50,915 bases of DNA from JAVMKJ01 sp031732875 (GTDB lineage Bacteria; Pseudomonadota; Gammaproteobacteria; Competibacterales; Competibacteraceae), in assembly GCA_031732875.1 (NCBI GenBank), contig JAVMKL010000016.1, forward strand, positions 1-50,915, in the 5' to 3' direction. The notes under the pieces were generated by a model, which made no database searches, was not told the DNA's origin, and was given only the letters and a program-made list of their open reading frames with translations. This document shows positions 35,652 through 43,826 of the stretch, piece after piece (within the stretch, counting starts at the first letter, position 1; every line of letters starts with the position of its first letter). The position numbers were made by a program, and so were the translations under genes.

Positions 35652-36116
35652 TTAACGCGCGCCCCAAAAACCACACTGTCGCCAAGCCTCGTACACGGCG
35701 ATGGCGACCGCGTTGGCCAGGTTGAGACTGCGGCCGGTGGTGAGCATCGGAATCCGCAATTGATGCTCCCGGGGAATGTCGGCCAACACTCGCGCCGGCA
35801 AACCGCGCGTTTCCGGGCCGAACAGCAGGACGTCGTCGGGTTGGTAGGCCACCGTGTGATAAGGGCGAGCGCCCTTGGTGGTGAAGGCGAACAGCCGCGC
35901 CGGTTTCACGCCGGCGAGGAAGGCAGTCAGATCGCGATGCAGCCGCACCTCGGCCCACTCGTGATAATCCAGCCCGGCCCGCCGCAACTGCCGGTCGTCG
36001 AACTGGAAACCCAGCGGCCGAATCAGATGGAGCCGCGCCCCGGAGTTCGCGCACAACCGGATGATGTTGCCGGTATTGGGCGGAATCTCCGGCTCGAATA
36101 GCACGATGTCGAACAT
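35652..36116 (-). CDS. trmL: tRNA (cytidine/uridine-34-2'-O)-methyltransferase TrmL
   Basis: 154 residues, SPOUT fold. Family marks: FEPEIPPNTGNIIRLCANSGARLHLI at the start, LLFGPETRGLP in the middle, and the trefoil-knot end IPMLTTGRSLNLANAVAIAVYEAWRQ. It methylates the wobble base of leucine tRNAs. It lies 20 bases after ntrC on the same strand and may be the last gene of that transcript. Confidence 0.95.
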   Translation of the reverse strand: MFDIVLFEPEIPPNTGNIIRLCANSGARLHLIRPLGFQFDDRQLRRAGLDYHEWAEVRLHRDLTAFLAGVKPARLFAFTTKGARPYHTVAYQPDDVLLFGPETRGLPARVLADIPREHQLRIPMLTTGRSLNLANAVAIAVYEAWRQCGFWGAR

Positions 36117-36136
36117 GACCCGCCGCGCCCGTCCCC

Positions 36137-37531
36137 CTATTCCATCCGTAATTCCTTGATCTTCCGGGTCAGGGTGTTGCGCCCCCAACCCAGCAGCCGG
36201 GCGGCGTCCTGCCGGTGCCCGCGGGTCTGTTCCAGCGCCGCCCGGATCAACACCCGTTCCAGGCTGGGCAGCGCCGTCTCCAGCAGGTTCCGCTCGCCGC
36301 GCGCCAGACTCTGGCTGGCCCACAGCCGCAGCGCCACCTCCCAGTCGTTGCCGCTGGTCGCGGCGGGCACCCGCTCCCGCAACTCGGCTGGCAAATCCTC
36401 CAGATGGATCTCCCGCCCCGAGGCCATCACCGTCAGCCAGCGGCACAGGTTCTCCAGTTGTCGGACGTTGCCGGGCCAGTCGAGACCGCTGAGATAACTC
36501 TCGGTCTCCGGCCGCAGCAGCTTGGATTCGACCCCCAATTCCCGCGCCGCCTGTCCCAGAAAATGCCGGGTCAGCAGTGGGATATCCTCGCGCCGCCGGT
36601 TGAGCGCCGGCAACTGAATCCGGATGACGTTCAGGCGATGATAAAGATCCTCGCGGAACAGACCGTCGCGCACCCGCTGCTCCAGATTCTGATGGGTCGC
36701 CGCGATCACCCGCACGTCCACCCGGGTCGGCGTATGGCCGCCCACCCGGTAAAACTCGCCTTCGGCCAGCACCCGCAGCAGCCGGGTCTGCAATTCCGCC
36801 GGCATGTCACCGATCTCGTCCAGAAACAGGGTGCCGCCGTTGGCCTGCTCGAACCGCCCCTGACGGGCCGCCTGCGCGCCGGTAAACGCGCCGCGCTCGT
36901 GCCCGAACAGTTCCGATTCGAGCAAATCGCGGGGAATGGCGGCGGTATTGATGGCGATGAAGGGCTTGTCGGCGCGCGGGCTGTGCCGGTGCAGGGCGCG
37001 GGCCACCAGTTCCTTGCCGCTGCCGGATTCGCCGGTGATCAGCACCGTGATGTTGGAACGCGACAGGCGGCCGATGGCGCGAAATACCTCCTGCATCGCC
37101 GGTGCCTCGCCGATGATCTCCGGCAACCGCTCGACCCGCTCCGGCAATTCGGTCTGCTGGCGATGCGTCTGACAGGCGCGGCGCACCAGGGCAACCGCTT
37201 CGTCGACGTCGAACGGCTTGGGCAGATATTCGAAGGCTCCGCCCTGATAGGCGGCGACGGCGCTGTCGAGATCGGAATGAGCAGTCATGATGATGATCGG
37301 CAAATCCGACTCCCGTTCCCGCAGACGGACCAGCAGTTCCAGACCGCTCATGCCCGGCATCCGGATATCGGCGATGACGGCGTCCGGCCGCCCCTGCCGG
37401 AGCGCTTCCAACACCCCCACCGCGCTTTCGAAGGTTGTGACCGTCATGTTGTCGCGCTGGAGGGCCTTTTCCAGTACCCAGCGGATCGCGTGGTCGTCGT
37501 CGATCACCCAAACGAGTTCTTTCCTGGTCAT
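36137..37531 (-). CDS. ntrC: Nitrogen regulation response regulator NtrC
   Basis: 464 residues from the ATG at 37531 (MTRKELVWVIDDDHAIRWVL). Receiver with D55; sigma-54 AAA+ domain with Walker A GESGSGKE, intact GAFTGA at 214-219 and TLFLDEIGD; Fis-type DNA-binding end (RQDAARLLGWGRNTLTRKIKEL). When phosphorylated by NtrB it drives sigma-54 promoters; two fitting binding sites and a promoter lie before glnA in this window. The start overlaps the ntrB stop by four bases. Confidence 0.97.
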   Translation of the reverse strand: MTRKELVWVIDDDHAIRWVLEKALQRDNMTVTTFESAVGVLEALRQGRPDAVIADIRMPGMSGLELLVRLRERESDLPIIIMTAHSDLDSAVAAYQGGAFEYLPKPFDVDEAVALVRRACQTHRQQTELPERVERLPEIIGEAPAMQEVFRAIGRLSRSNITVLITGESGSGKELVARALHRHSPRADKPFIAINTAAIPRDLLESELFGHERGAFTGAQAARQGRFEQANGGTLFLDEIGDMPAELQTRLLRVLAEGEFYRVGGHTPTRVDVRVIAATHQNLEQRVRDGLFREDLYHRLNVIRIQLPALNRRREDIPLLTRHFLGQAARELGVESKLLRPETESYLSGLDWPGNVRQLENLCRWLTVMASGREIHLEDLPAELRERVPAATSGNDWEVALRLWASQSLARGERNLLETALPSLERVLIRAALEQTRGHRQDAARLLGWGRNTLTRKIKELRME

Positions 37532-38652
37532 CCGATCTTTCCCAAGGGCAGTAACAGTGTAAATACGGTTTCGCCGGGCCGGCTGGCGCACTCGATCAAG
37601 CCGCCATGCTGGGCGATGATGCTCTGGGCGATGGACAGCCCCAGACCGGTCCCGTCCGGGCGACCGCTGATCATCGGATAGAAGATCTGCTCCTGTTGCT
37701 CGGGCGGAATGCCCGGACCATCGTCCGCCACATCCAGCCGCGCCACCAGTTTGTGGCGTTTGGCGCCGATGGTGTACTGGCGCTGCACTCGGGTGCGCAG
37801 CGTGATGACGCCGTGCTGGCCCACCGCCTGCACGGCGTTACGCACCACGTTGAGCACCGCCTGAATGAGCTGGTCGGCGTCGCCCCACAGCGGCGGGATG
37901 CTGGGATCGTAGTCCCGTTCGATGCGAATCCTGGAGTTGACCTCGGCCTCCACCAGGACATACACCCGTTCCAGAATTTCGTGGATGCTGACCTCGCCCT
38001 GGCTTGGCAACTGGTTCGGCCCGAGCATCCGGTCCACCAGGCTGCGCAACCGGTCGGCCTCGCCGATGATGATGCCGGTATATTCGCGCAGGGCCGGATC
38101 GGGCAGCTCGCGCTCGAGCAGTTGGGCCGCCCCGCGCAGACCGCCCAATGGATTCTTGATCTCGTGGGCCAGATTGCGCACCAGCGCCCGGGTGGTGTGA
38201 TGCTGGGCCAGGATGTGTTCCTCCCGGCTGATCCGCAGCCGCCAGTCCACCTGCCGCATTTCCAGCAGCAACTCGGTGGGAGGATCGCGCTCCAGCAGCG
38301 GCGCGGCGGTGCAATCTACGGTGATGGCGCGCTCCGGCGGAAAAGTCAACTGTAATTCGCGTTCGAGGTAGGGATGACCGCTCTCCAGGCAGTACCGCAA
38401 GCCGGCGATGAACGCATCGGCCCCGACGATCAGCTCCGGCAGGACCAGCTTGTGAGCCTTGCGGAAACTCAACTCGAACAGCGTCTCCGCAGCGGGATTC
38501 ATGAACACCAACCGCAACCGCCGGTCCAGCACCATCACGGCGATGCTCAAACTTTCCACCACCCGGCGATTGTAATCTCTCAGCACGGCCGCCTTTTCTC
38601 CCGATCGCTGCTGGCCACGCAGCAAGAACCAAACCAATTCATCGAATCGCAT
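37528..38652 (-). CDS. ntrB: Nitrogen regulation sensor kinase NtrB
   Basis: 374 residues from the ATG at 38652; the ribosome site is weak and the first about 30 residues are not conserved, so the true start could be slightly inside. Cytoplasmic: PAS domain (IAVMVLDRRLRLVFMNPAAETLF), then H163 in VRNLAHEIKNPLGGLRGAAQLL, the N-box VLNVVRNAVQAV, DDGPGIPPE and GTGLGLSIAQSI. It phosphorylates or dephosphorylates NtrC under PII control. The second MITE copy begins 149 bases upstream. Confidence 0.93.
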   Translation of the reverse strand: MRFDELVWFLLRGQQRSGEKAAVLRDYNRRVVESLSIAVMVLDRRLRLVFMNPAAETLFELSFRKAHKLVLPELIVGADAFIAGLRYCLESGHPYLERELQLTFPPERAITVDCTAAPLLERDPPTELLLEMRQVDWRLRISREEHILAQHHTTRALVRNLAHEIKNPLGGLRGAAQLLERELPDPALREYTGIIIGEADRLRSLVDRMLGPNQLPSQGEVSIHEILERVYVLVEAEVNSRIRIERDYDPSIPPLWGDADQLIQAVLNVVRNAVQAVGQHGVITLRTRVQRQYTIGAKRHKLVARLDVADDGPGIPPEQQEQIFYPMISGRPDGTGLGLSIAQSIIAQHGGLIECASRPGETVFTLLLPLGKIG

Positions 38653-38801
38653 CCCCGTGGGCCGAAACAGGGGAAATGATGACCGTCGCGCGTCAATCCC
38701 GCCCAAATCCGGGCGATTTTCAGGCAGGGAATCGAATCGACGCCAATCGTCCCGCGCCAAAATGGTGCAGTGGCAGCAGGATCGAGCACAGGCATTTGAG
38801 A

Positions 38802-39043
38802 GCTGTATAAAAACTAACCGACTGATTGATAAAAACTCCGTAGGATACGCATGGCATACCCCACGACGCCGCGCCCGCCGATAGCGCTTGGGGTCGCCGG
38901 CGAGCGGCGGACGTGAGTCCGCTGTTTCCCCACCAGCCGCTATCGCCGACGCCTTGCCGCATGCGGTGAAACAGGGGGCTGACGCCCCCCGCTCGCGGAA
39001 CGACCACGCCGCTCCCACCGGGAGAGGAGAGTTTTTGTACAGC
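38802..39043. repeat. MITE-like element, copy 2 (242 bp)
   Basis: Second copy of the element at 2763-3005, same orientation, with better-preserved ends: GCTGTATAAAAACT at the left and its near-perfect reverse complement AGTTTTTGTACAGC at 39030-39043. Inserted between glnA and ntrB, just past the glnA terminator. It carries the near-palindromic core at 38840-38860 also seen at 2801-2821 and, in another element, at 28889-28909. The 38653-38801 stretch to its left holds nothing recognisable. Confidence 0.85.
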
Positions 39044-39068
39044 CTGCCTCTGAATCGATCCAAACAAC

Positions 39069-39090
39069 AACGCCCCCGGTGGGGGGCGTT
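39069..39090 (-). terminator. Intrinsic terminator after glnA
   Basis: Perfect nine-base stem AACGCCCCC / GGGGGCGTT with loop CACC, read on the minus strand, followed by GTTGTTTGG. It ends 54 bases past the glnA stop. The T-run is interrupted, so some read-through into ntrBC is possible. Confidence 0.7.
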
Positions 39091-39143
39091 GCCAAGATCG
39101 AACCGGAGTCGTCAAGCGGTTCGGGGAACCGCCGAGGCATCTA

Positions 39144-40553
39144 TCACAGGCTGTAGTACATGTCGAACTCGACCGGGTGCGTGGTCATGCGCATCCGGGT
39201 GACTTCCTGCGCCTTGAGCGCGATGTAGGCGTCGATCAAGTCGCTGGTGAATACCCCGCCGCGGGTGAGAAACTCCCGACCCTTATCCAGTGCGTCGAGC
39301 GCCTGCTCGAGCGAGAAGCACACCTGCGGGATCAGCTTCTCCTCCTCGGGCGGCAACTCGTAGATATCCTTGTCCACCGGATCACCGGGGTGAATCTTGT
39401 TCTGGATACCGTCCAAGCCAGCCATCATCATGGCGGCGAAGGCCAGATAGGGATTGGCGGTCGAATCGGGGAAACGGACCTCGATGCGGCGGCCTTTGGG
39501 GTTGCTGACGTAGGGGATACGGATGGACGCGGAACGGTTGCGCGCCGAATACGCCAGATTGATCGGCGCTTCGAAACCCGGCACCAGCCGTTTGTAGGAA
39601 TTGGTGGAAGGGTTGCAAAAGGCGTTCAGCACTTTGGCATGCTTGATGATGCCACCGATGTAGTACAGGGCCAGTTCCGACAGGCCGGCGTAGAGATCGC
39701 CGGAGAACAGATTGACACCATCCTTCGCCAGCGACTGGTGGACGTGCATGCCGCTGCCGTTGTCGCCGACCAGGGGTTTGGGCATGAAGGTGGCGGTCTT
39801 GCCGTAGCTGGCAGCTACGTTCTGCACCACGTATTTCAGGCGCTGCACCTCGTCGGCCTTGCGCACCAGGGTATTGAACTGGACGCCGATTTCGGCTTGG
39901 CCGGCGGTGGCCACTTCGTGGTGATGCACCTCGGGCACTAACCCCATCGCTTCCAGGCTCAGGCACATGGCGGAGCGGATGTCCTGCATCGAATCCACCG
40001 GTGGCACCGGAAAATAGCCGCCTTTGACGCCGGGCCGATGGCCGAAGTTGCCGCCTTCGTAGGCGCGCTCGGAATTCCAGCCGGCCTCGGAGGAATCCAC
40101 CTTGCAAAAACAGCCACTGATGTCGGCACCCCAGCGCACGTCGTCGAAGATGAAGAACTCATTTTCCGGGCCGAAGAAGGCGGTATCGCCCACGCCGCTG
40201 GCCTTGAGGTAAGCCTCGGCGCGACGGGCCAGCGACCGCGGATCGCGCTCGTAACCCTGCATGGTGTTGGGTTCGATGACATCGCAGGTCAGAATCAAGG
40301 TCGGCTCTTCGAAAAAAGGATCCACCGCCGCAGTGACCGGATCCGGCATCAGAATCATGTCGGATTCCTGAATGCCCTTCCAGCCGGCGATGGACGAGCC
40401 ATCGAACATCTTGCCATCCTCGAACACATCCTCGTCCACGGCGCTGATGGGCACGGTGACGTGCTGCTCCTTGCCACGGGTGTCCGTGAACCGATAGTCC
40501 ACGAACTTGATGTCTTTTTCCTCAATCAGCTTCATTACATCAGCAGCATTCAT
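39144..40553 (-). CDS. glnA: Glutamine synthetase, type I
   Basis: 469 residues, the exact length of the enteric GSI-beta enzyme, from the ATG at 40553 with GAGGAA upstream. Beta-grasp N-domain with KFVDYRFTDTRGKEQHVT; active-site motifs MFDGSSIAGWKGI, GPENEFFIFDD, NGSGMHVHQS, and FCNPSTNSYKRLVPG. The adenylylation tyrosine is present in DKDIYELPPEEEK, so GlnE control is expected. It makes glutamine from glutamate, ammonia and ATP. The upstream region has a sigma-54 promoter and paired NtrC sites. Confidence 0.98.
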   Translation of the reverse strand: MNAADVMKLIEEKDIKFVDYRFTDTRGKEQHVTVPISAVDEDVFEDGKMFDGSSIAGWKGIQESDMILMPDPVTAAVDPFFEEPTLILTCDVIEPNTMQGYERDPRSLARRAEAYLKASGVGDTAFFGPENEFFIFDDVRWGADISGCFCKVDSSEAGWNSERAYEGGNFGHRPGVKGGYFPVPPVDSMQDIRSAMCLSLEAMGLVPEVHHHEVATAGQAEIGVQFNTLVRKADEVQRLKYVVQNVAASYGKTATFMPKPLVGDNGSGMHVHQSLAKDGVNLFSGDLYAGLSELALYYIGGIIKHAKVLNAFCNPSTNSYKRLVPGFEAPINLAYSARNRSASIRIPYVSNPKGRRIEVRFPDSTANPYLAFAAMMMAGLDGIQNKIHPGDPVDKDIYELPPEEEKLIPQVCFSLEQALDALDKGREFLTRGGVFTSDLIDAYIALKAQEVTRMRMTTHPVEFDMYYSL

Positions 40554-40630
40554 TGTCGTTGGTTCCTCGAGTTTCTGGGAAAATCGGTTGCGGTCGGTCA
40601 GATATCGAACCATTGTGCCCACCCATCGAT

Positions 40631-40646
40631 AGCATGAACCATGCCA
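40631..40646 (-). promoter_or_regulatory. Sigma-54 promoter of glnA
   Basis: On the minus strand TGGCATGGTTCATGCT matches TGGCAC-N5-TTGCW with the required GG-N10-GC spacing. Transcription would start near 40620, leaving a leader of about 65 bases. Confidence 0.75.
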
Positions 40647-40711
40647 CGGTAAATTTATTCAATTTCAACCGTAAACTGTGGATTCGGCATGAAATCGCGA
40701 TTTTTAATATA

Positions 40712-40726
40712 GCACGATACCAGTGC
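40712..40726. promoter_or_regulatory. NtrC-binding site, promoter-proximal
   Basis: GCAC-N7-GTGC dyad, exact consensus halves, centred near -99 of the predicted sigma-54 start. Confidence 0.72.
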
Positions 40727-40743
40727 AAGCATTTTATGATAAT

Positions 40744-40758
40744 GCTCCACAATAGTGC
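40744..40758. promoter_or_regulatory. NtrC-binding site, distal
   Basis: GCTC-N7-GTGC, one half exact and one half with one mismatch, centred 32 bp (three helical turns) from the proximal site and near -131. The spacing equals that of the enhancer pair in enteric glnA. Confidence 0.6.
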
Positions 40759-40849
40759 ATCATCCACCATTTCATGGAACCGGAACCGATCAGGGCAAAG
40801 CATGAGGGTTTATACTCCGATCCTCGCACGATCACCGGAGAAAACTGTC

Positions 40850-41050
40850 ATGCAATTCGAATTTCAGGTTCAGAACGTCAAATGCCAGGGTTGCGCCAGT
40901 GCCATTCGCGCTGGACTCGTCGGGAAATCGGGGGTACGGGAAGTTGAGGTGGATGTCCCCACCGGCCGGGTCACAGTACGGGCCGAAGGCGACGTCCGCG
41001 CCGAATTGGGCGCGGCGCTGAAGGAACTGGGTTATCCCGAGAAGGGCTGA
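40850..41050 (+). CDS. Heavy-metal-associated (HMA) domain protein, CopZ-like
   Basis: 66 residues, one HMA fold: VQNVKCQGCASAI with the CxxC metal site, VREVEVDVPTGRVTV, LGAALKELGYPEKG. GGAG nine bases before the ATG fixes the start. Probably a cytoplasmic copper chaperone; no copper ATPase is adjacent. The gene is divergent from glnA and shares its regulatory region. Confidence 0.88.
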   Translation: MQFEFQVQNVKCQGCASAIRAGLVGKSGVREVEVDVPTGRVTVRAEGDVRAELGAALKELGYPEKG

Positions 41051-41220
41051 GGCGAGCCCTCATGGCCACCGCCCTGGTGGCCTGCATCGCCGCGATGTCG
41101 GTCAGATCGGTCTCGGACGAAAGGAAAGCCTGACGGCTTTCGGGAACCAGAGGCGGCGGAAGAAGGCACGGCCCTCACCCGCCGCGAAACATCGGCCGAA
41201 GCTGTCGTAATGCGGAAAAA
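41051..41220. other. Intergenic stretch with two hairpins
   Basis: No convincing gene. GGCCACC-GCCCT-GGTGGCC at 41064-41082 and GAAAGCC-TGAC-GGCTTTC at 41124-41141 are perfect seven-base stems; neither is followed by a T-run. They may end the HMA transcript, or the ompW transcript arriving from the other side, with protein help. Confidence 0.35.
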
Positions 41221-41847
41221 TTAGAAGCGGGTACCGATGTTGAGGCCGACGACCCAGGGATCGATGGCCACGGTGCCGAGGCTGACTCCGTCCAGCTTGG
41301 CCTTGGTGTCGATGTCTATATACATGACGGTGGCGTTCACGAACCAGTTGGGGGCCACATCGATATCGATGCCCAACTCGCCGGCCACGCCCCAGGACGA
41401 ATCCAGGCTCAGGCTGCTGCCGGACAGAGCACCGGTGGTATCCTCATTGAAAAAGAAGGTGTAGTTCAGACCGATGCCAGCATACGGGTGGACGGTGCCG
41501 GTCGGCATGAAGTGATATTGCAGGAAGAGCGTCGGGGGCAACTGGAGGGTATCGGCGACCTTGCCGGCACCCGTGAGTTCGATGTCGTGTTTGAACGGCA
41601 GGGCCAGGATCAGTTCGACACCGATATTGGGGTTCACCATGTAGGTGAAGTTGAAACCCAGACTATAGCCGTCGTCCACATCGATATCGACGCCCGGCGC
41701 GAGAGTGAGATTGTCGGATTTGGGGAATATACCCCACGCTCCGACTCGTCCAATCCAATCGCCCGCCTCGTAAGCCTGCGCGACCCCCGTCAACAAACCA
41801 CCGGCCAGCATCGCGGCCAAGGAATTTTTGAGCAGTTTCGAAGACAT
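41221..41847 (-). CDS. ompW: OmpW family outer-membrane protein
   Basis: 208 residues. Signal peptide ending GVAQA before YEAGDWIGRVGAW. Small eight-strand barrel with family marks LAPGVDIDVDDGYSLGFNFTYMVNPNIGVEL, LPPTLFLQYHFMPTGTVHPYAGIGLNYTFFF and a terminal aromatic (NIGTRF) typical of outer-membrane barrels. OmpW proteins pass small hydrophobic molecules. The 131-bp region before it (41848-41978) is AT-rich and should hold its promoter, but I could not place the boxes. Confidence 0.93.
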   Translation of the reverse strand: MSSKLLKNSLAAMLAGGLLTGVAQAYEAGDWIGRVGAWGIFPKSDNLTLAPGVDIDVDDGYSLGFNFTYMVNPNIGVELILALPFKHDIELTGAGKVADTLQLPPTLFLQYHFMPTGTVHPYAGIGLNYTFFFNEDTTGALSGSSLSLDSSWGVAGELGIDIDVAPNWFVNATVMYIDIDTKAKLDGVSLGTVAIDPWVVGLNIGTRF

Positions 41848-41978
41848 TATGGACCCCTTAGAATTTGTCTATTGATTTTGAACCATGGCTTGCCACAAAA
41901 AATGCCAGGTTATTGTAGTATCCACAACAAAATAGTCAAAAAAATAATATGTATCATAATCACATCAGGATAAAACCA

Positions 41979-43826
41979 TCATTCGACCAAGGGCGGCAGA
42001 ATCTGCACCACTTCCTCAAACGTGGTCAGACCGGCGGCAATCTGGAGGGCGGCGCTGACCCGCAGCGGGCGCATCCCCTGCTCGAAAGCGCCGCGCCGCA
42101 GTTCGTCCTCGTCGATCTCCGGACGGAACAATCGATGTAGTTCCGGCGTCACCGCCAGCAACTCGTACAAACCGACACGCCCCAGATAGCCGGTGTTGCG
42201 GCATTCCGGACAGCCCCGCGGCGTTCCGATGATATCCGGTTTCGCCAGCGGCCAGGGTCGGACCAGCGCTTCCCACAGCGCGTCGTCGATCCGGGCGATC
42301 TCCTTGCAATGCGGGCAGAGGGTGCGCACCAGCCGTTGGGCCATCACGCCGATCAGCACGTTCTGGATCAGGTAATACGGCACGCCCAGATCGAGCAACC
42401 GGGTGATCGCCGAGGCGGCATCGTTGGTATGCAGGGTCGACAGCACCAGGTGGCCGGTCAGCGCCGCTTGCACCGCCATCTGGGCGGTCTCCAGATCGCG
42501 GATCTCGCCGACCATGATGATGTCGGGATCCTGGCGCAGCAGAGTGCGGATGCCCTGGGCGAAGGTGAGATCGATGGCCGGCTGAACCTGCATCTGATTG
42601 AGTTCCGGAACGACCATCTCGATCGGGTCCTCGACCGTGCAGACGTTGACCTCGGGAACTGCCAATTGCTTGAGGGTGGTGTACAGCGTGGTGGTCTTGC
42701 CGGAGCCGGTCGGCCCGGTCACCAGCACGATGCCGTGCGGTCGGGCGATCATCGCCCGCCAAGCGGCTTCCTCGGCCGGAGCGAAGCCGAGCTGGGCGAA
42801 ATTCTTGGTGACCGTGTCGGGATCGAAAATGCGCAGCACGCATTTCTCGCCGAAGGCGGTCGGCATGGTGGACAGCCGCAGTTCGATCTCGCGGCCGGCC
42901 GGGGCGCGAGTCTTGATGCGGCCATCCTGGGGCCGGCGCTTCTCGGCCACGTCCATCCGGCCCAGAATTTTGATGCGGCTGGTCACCGCGCTCATCACCA
43001 CCGGCGGCAGGCGGTAGATGTGGTGCAGCACGCCGTCGATGCGGAAGCGGATGTGTCCCTGCTCGCGGCGCGGCTCCAGATGGATGTCGCTGGCGCGCTG
43101 GGAAAAGGCGTATTGCAGCAGCCAGTCCACGATCTGCACGATCGGTCGTTCGTCGGCGCTCAGTTCCCCGCGCCGTCCCAGTTCCAGCAACTGCTCGAAG
43201 TTGAGAATGCCCGACGCCGGTTCCAGCGTCCCCTTCAGGGCACCGCGCACCGAACGCGACACGCCGTAGAACTCCAACTGGTAGCGGTTGATATCCAGCG
43301 GGTTGGCGATGACCCGCCCGATATCCCGGCGCAGGGTCTGCCGCAGGATGTCCTGCCACTCGGTCAGGTAGGGCTCGGTGGTGGCGAACACCACCCGGAC
43401 ATCGTCCGCCGCAACCGGCAGAATCTGATAGCGGGCGGCGTAGTCGTAGGAGATGAACGGCAGCAGCCGCTCGACCGCGGCGATATCCAGCTTGAGCGGG
43501 TCGATGCGCAGGTACGGCAAGCCGACCTTGCGGGCCAGCCACTCGGTCAGCAGTTCCAGGCTCAGCACCTGGTGCGGCGGCTGGAACTGGCGCAGCTGCT
43601 TGTTGGCAACGATCACCAGCGGATGCAATTCGCCGCGTTCGACCCTGGAACCCGCGCCGGCCCGCTCGATCTCGGTCCGGTCCACCAAGCCGTCGGCAGT
43701 CAGATCATCCAGCACTTCCTTCACGCTCAATCGGTGTTCGGGAACGCGTGGTTTTGGCGATGGTCCCGGACCGGCATCGGCGCCGCCTGGAAACATGCGG
43801 GCGGTCGCAGCAGGAGTATCCCGCAT
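41979..43826 (-). CDS. gspE: Type II secretion/type IV pilus-like ATPase (GspE/PulE family)
   Basis: 615 residues from the ATG at 43826, which overlaps the uvrD stop (TGATG). N-terminal MshEN-like domain (about 75-190), then the secretion ATPase: ASDIHLEPRREQGHIRFRIDG, Walker A GPTGSGKTTTL, Asp box VCTVEDPIEM, Walker B DPDIIMVGEIRD, His box HLVLSTLHTNDA. The GspE-type zinc ribbon CPHC...CPEC is intact. It drives pseudopilus assembly at the inner membrane. No other gsp genes are near, so its partners must be elsewhere; a type IV pilus role cannot be excluded. Confidence 0.88.
   Translation of the reverse strand: MRDTPAATARMFPGGADAGPGPSPKPRVPEHRLSVKEVLDDLTADGLVDRTEIERAGAGSRVERGELHPLVIVANKQLRQFQPPHQVLSLELLTEWLARKVGLPYLRIDPLKLDIAAVERLLPFISYDYAARYQILPVAADDVRVVFATTEPYLTEWQDILRQTLRRDIGRVIANPLDINRYQLEFYGVSRSVRGALKGTLEPASGILNFEQLLELGRRGELSADERPIVQIVDWLLQYAFSQRASDIHLEPRREQGHIRFRIDGVLHHIYRLPPVVMSAVTSRIKILGRMDVAEKRRPQDGRIKTRAPAGREIELRLSTMPTAFGEKCVLRIFDPDTVTKNFAQLGFAPAEEAAWRAMIARPHGIVLVTGPTGSGKTTTLYTTLKQLAVPEVNVCTVEDPIEMVVPELNQMQVQPAIDLTFAQGIRTLLRQDPDIIMVGEIRDLETAQMAVQAALTGHLVLSTLHTNDAASAITRLLDLGVPYYLIQNVLIGVMAQRLVRTLCPHCKEIARIDDALWEALVRPWPLAKPDIIGTPRGCPECRNTGYLGRVGLYELLAVTPELHRLFRPEIDEDELRRGAFEQGMRPLRVSAALQIAAGLTTFEEVVQILPPLVE

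Noticed and set aside
41061..41132. 23-codon frame starting MATALVACIAAM after the HMA gene
   Set aside because: It lies within two hairpins and has no further support.
41848..41978. Possible sigma-54 promoter (TGGCATTTTTTGTGGCA) before ompW
   Set aside because: The GG-to-GC spacing is one base too long.
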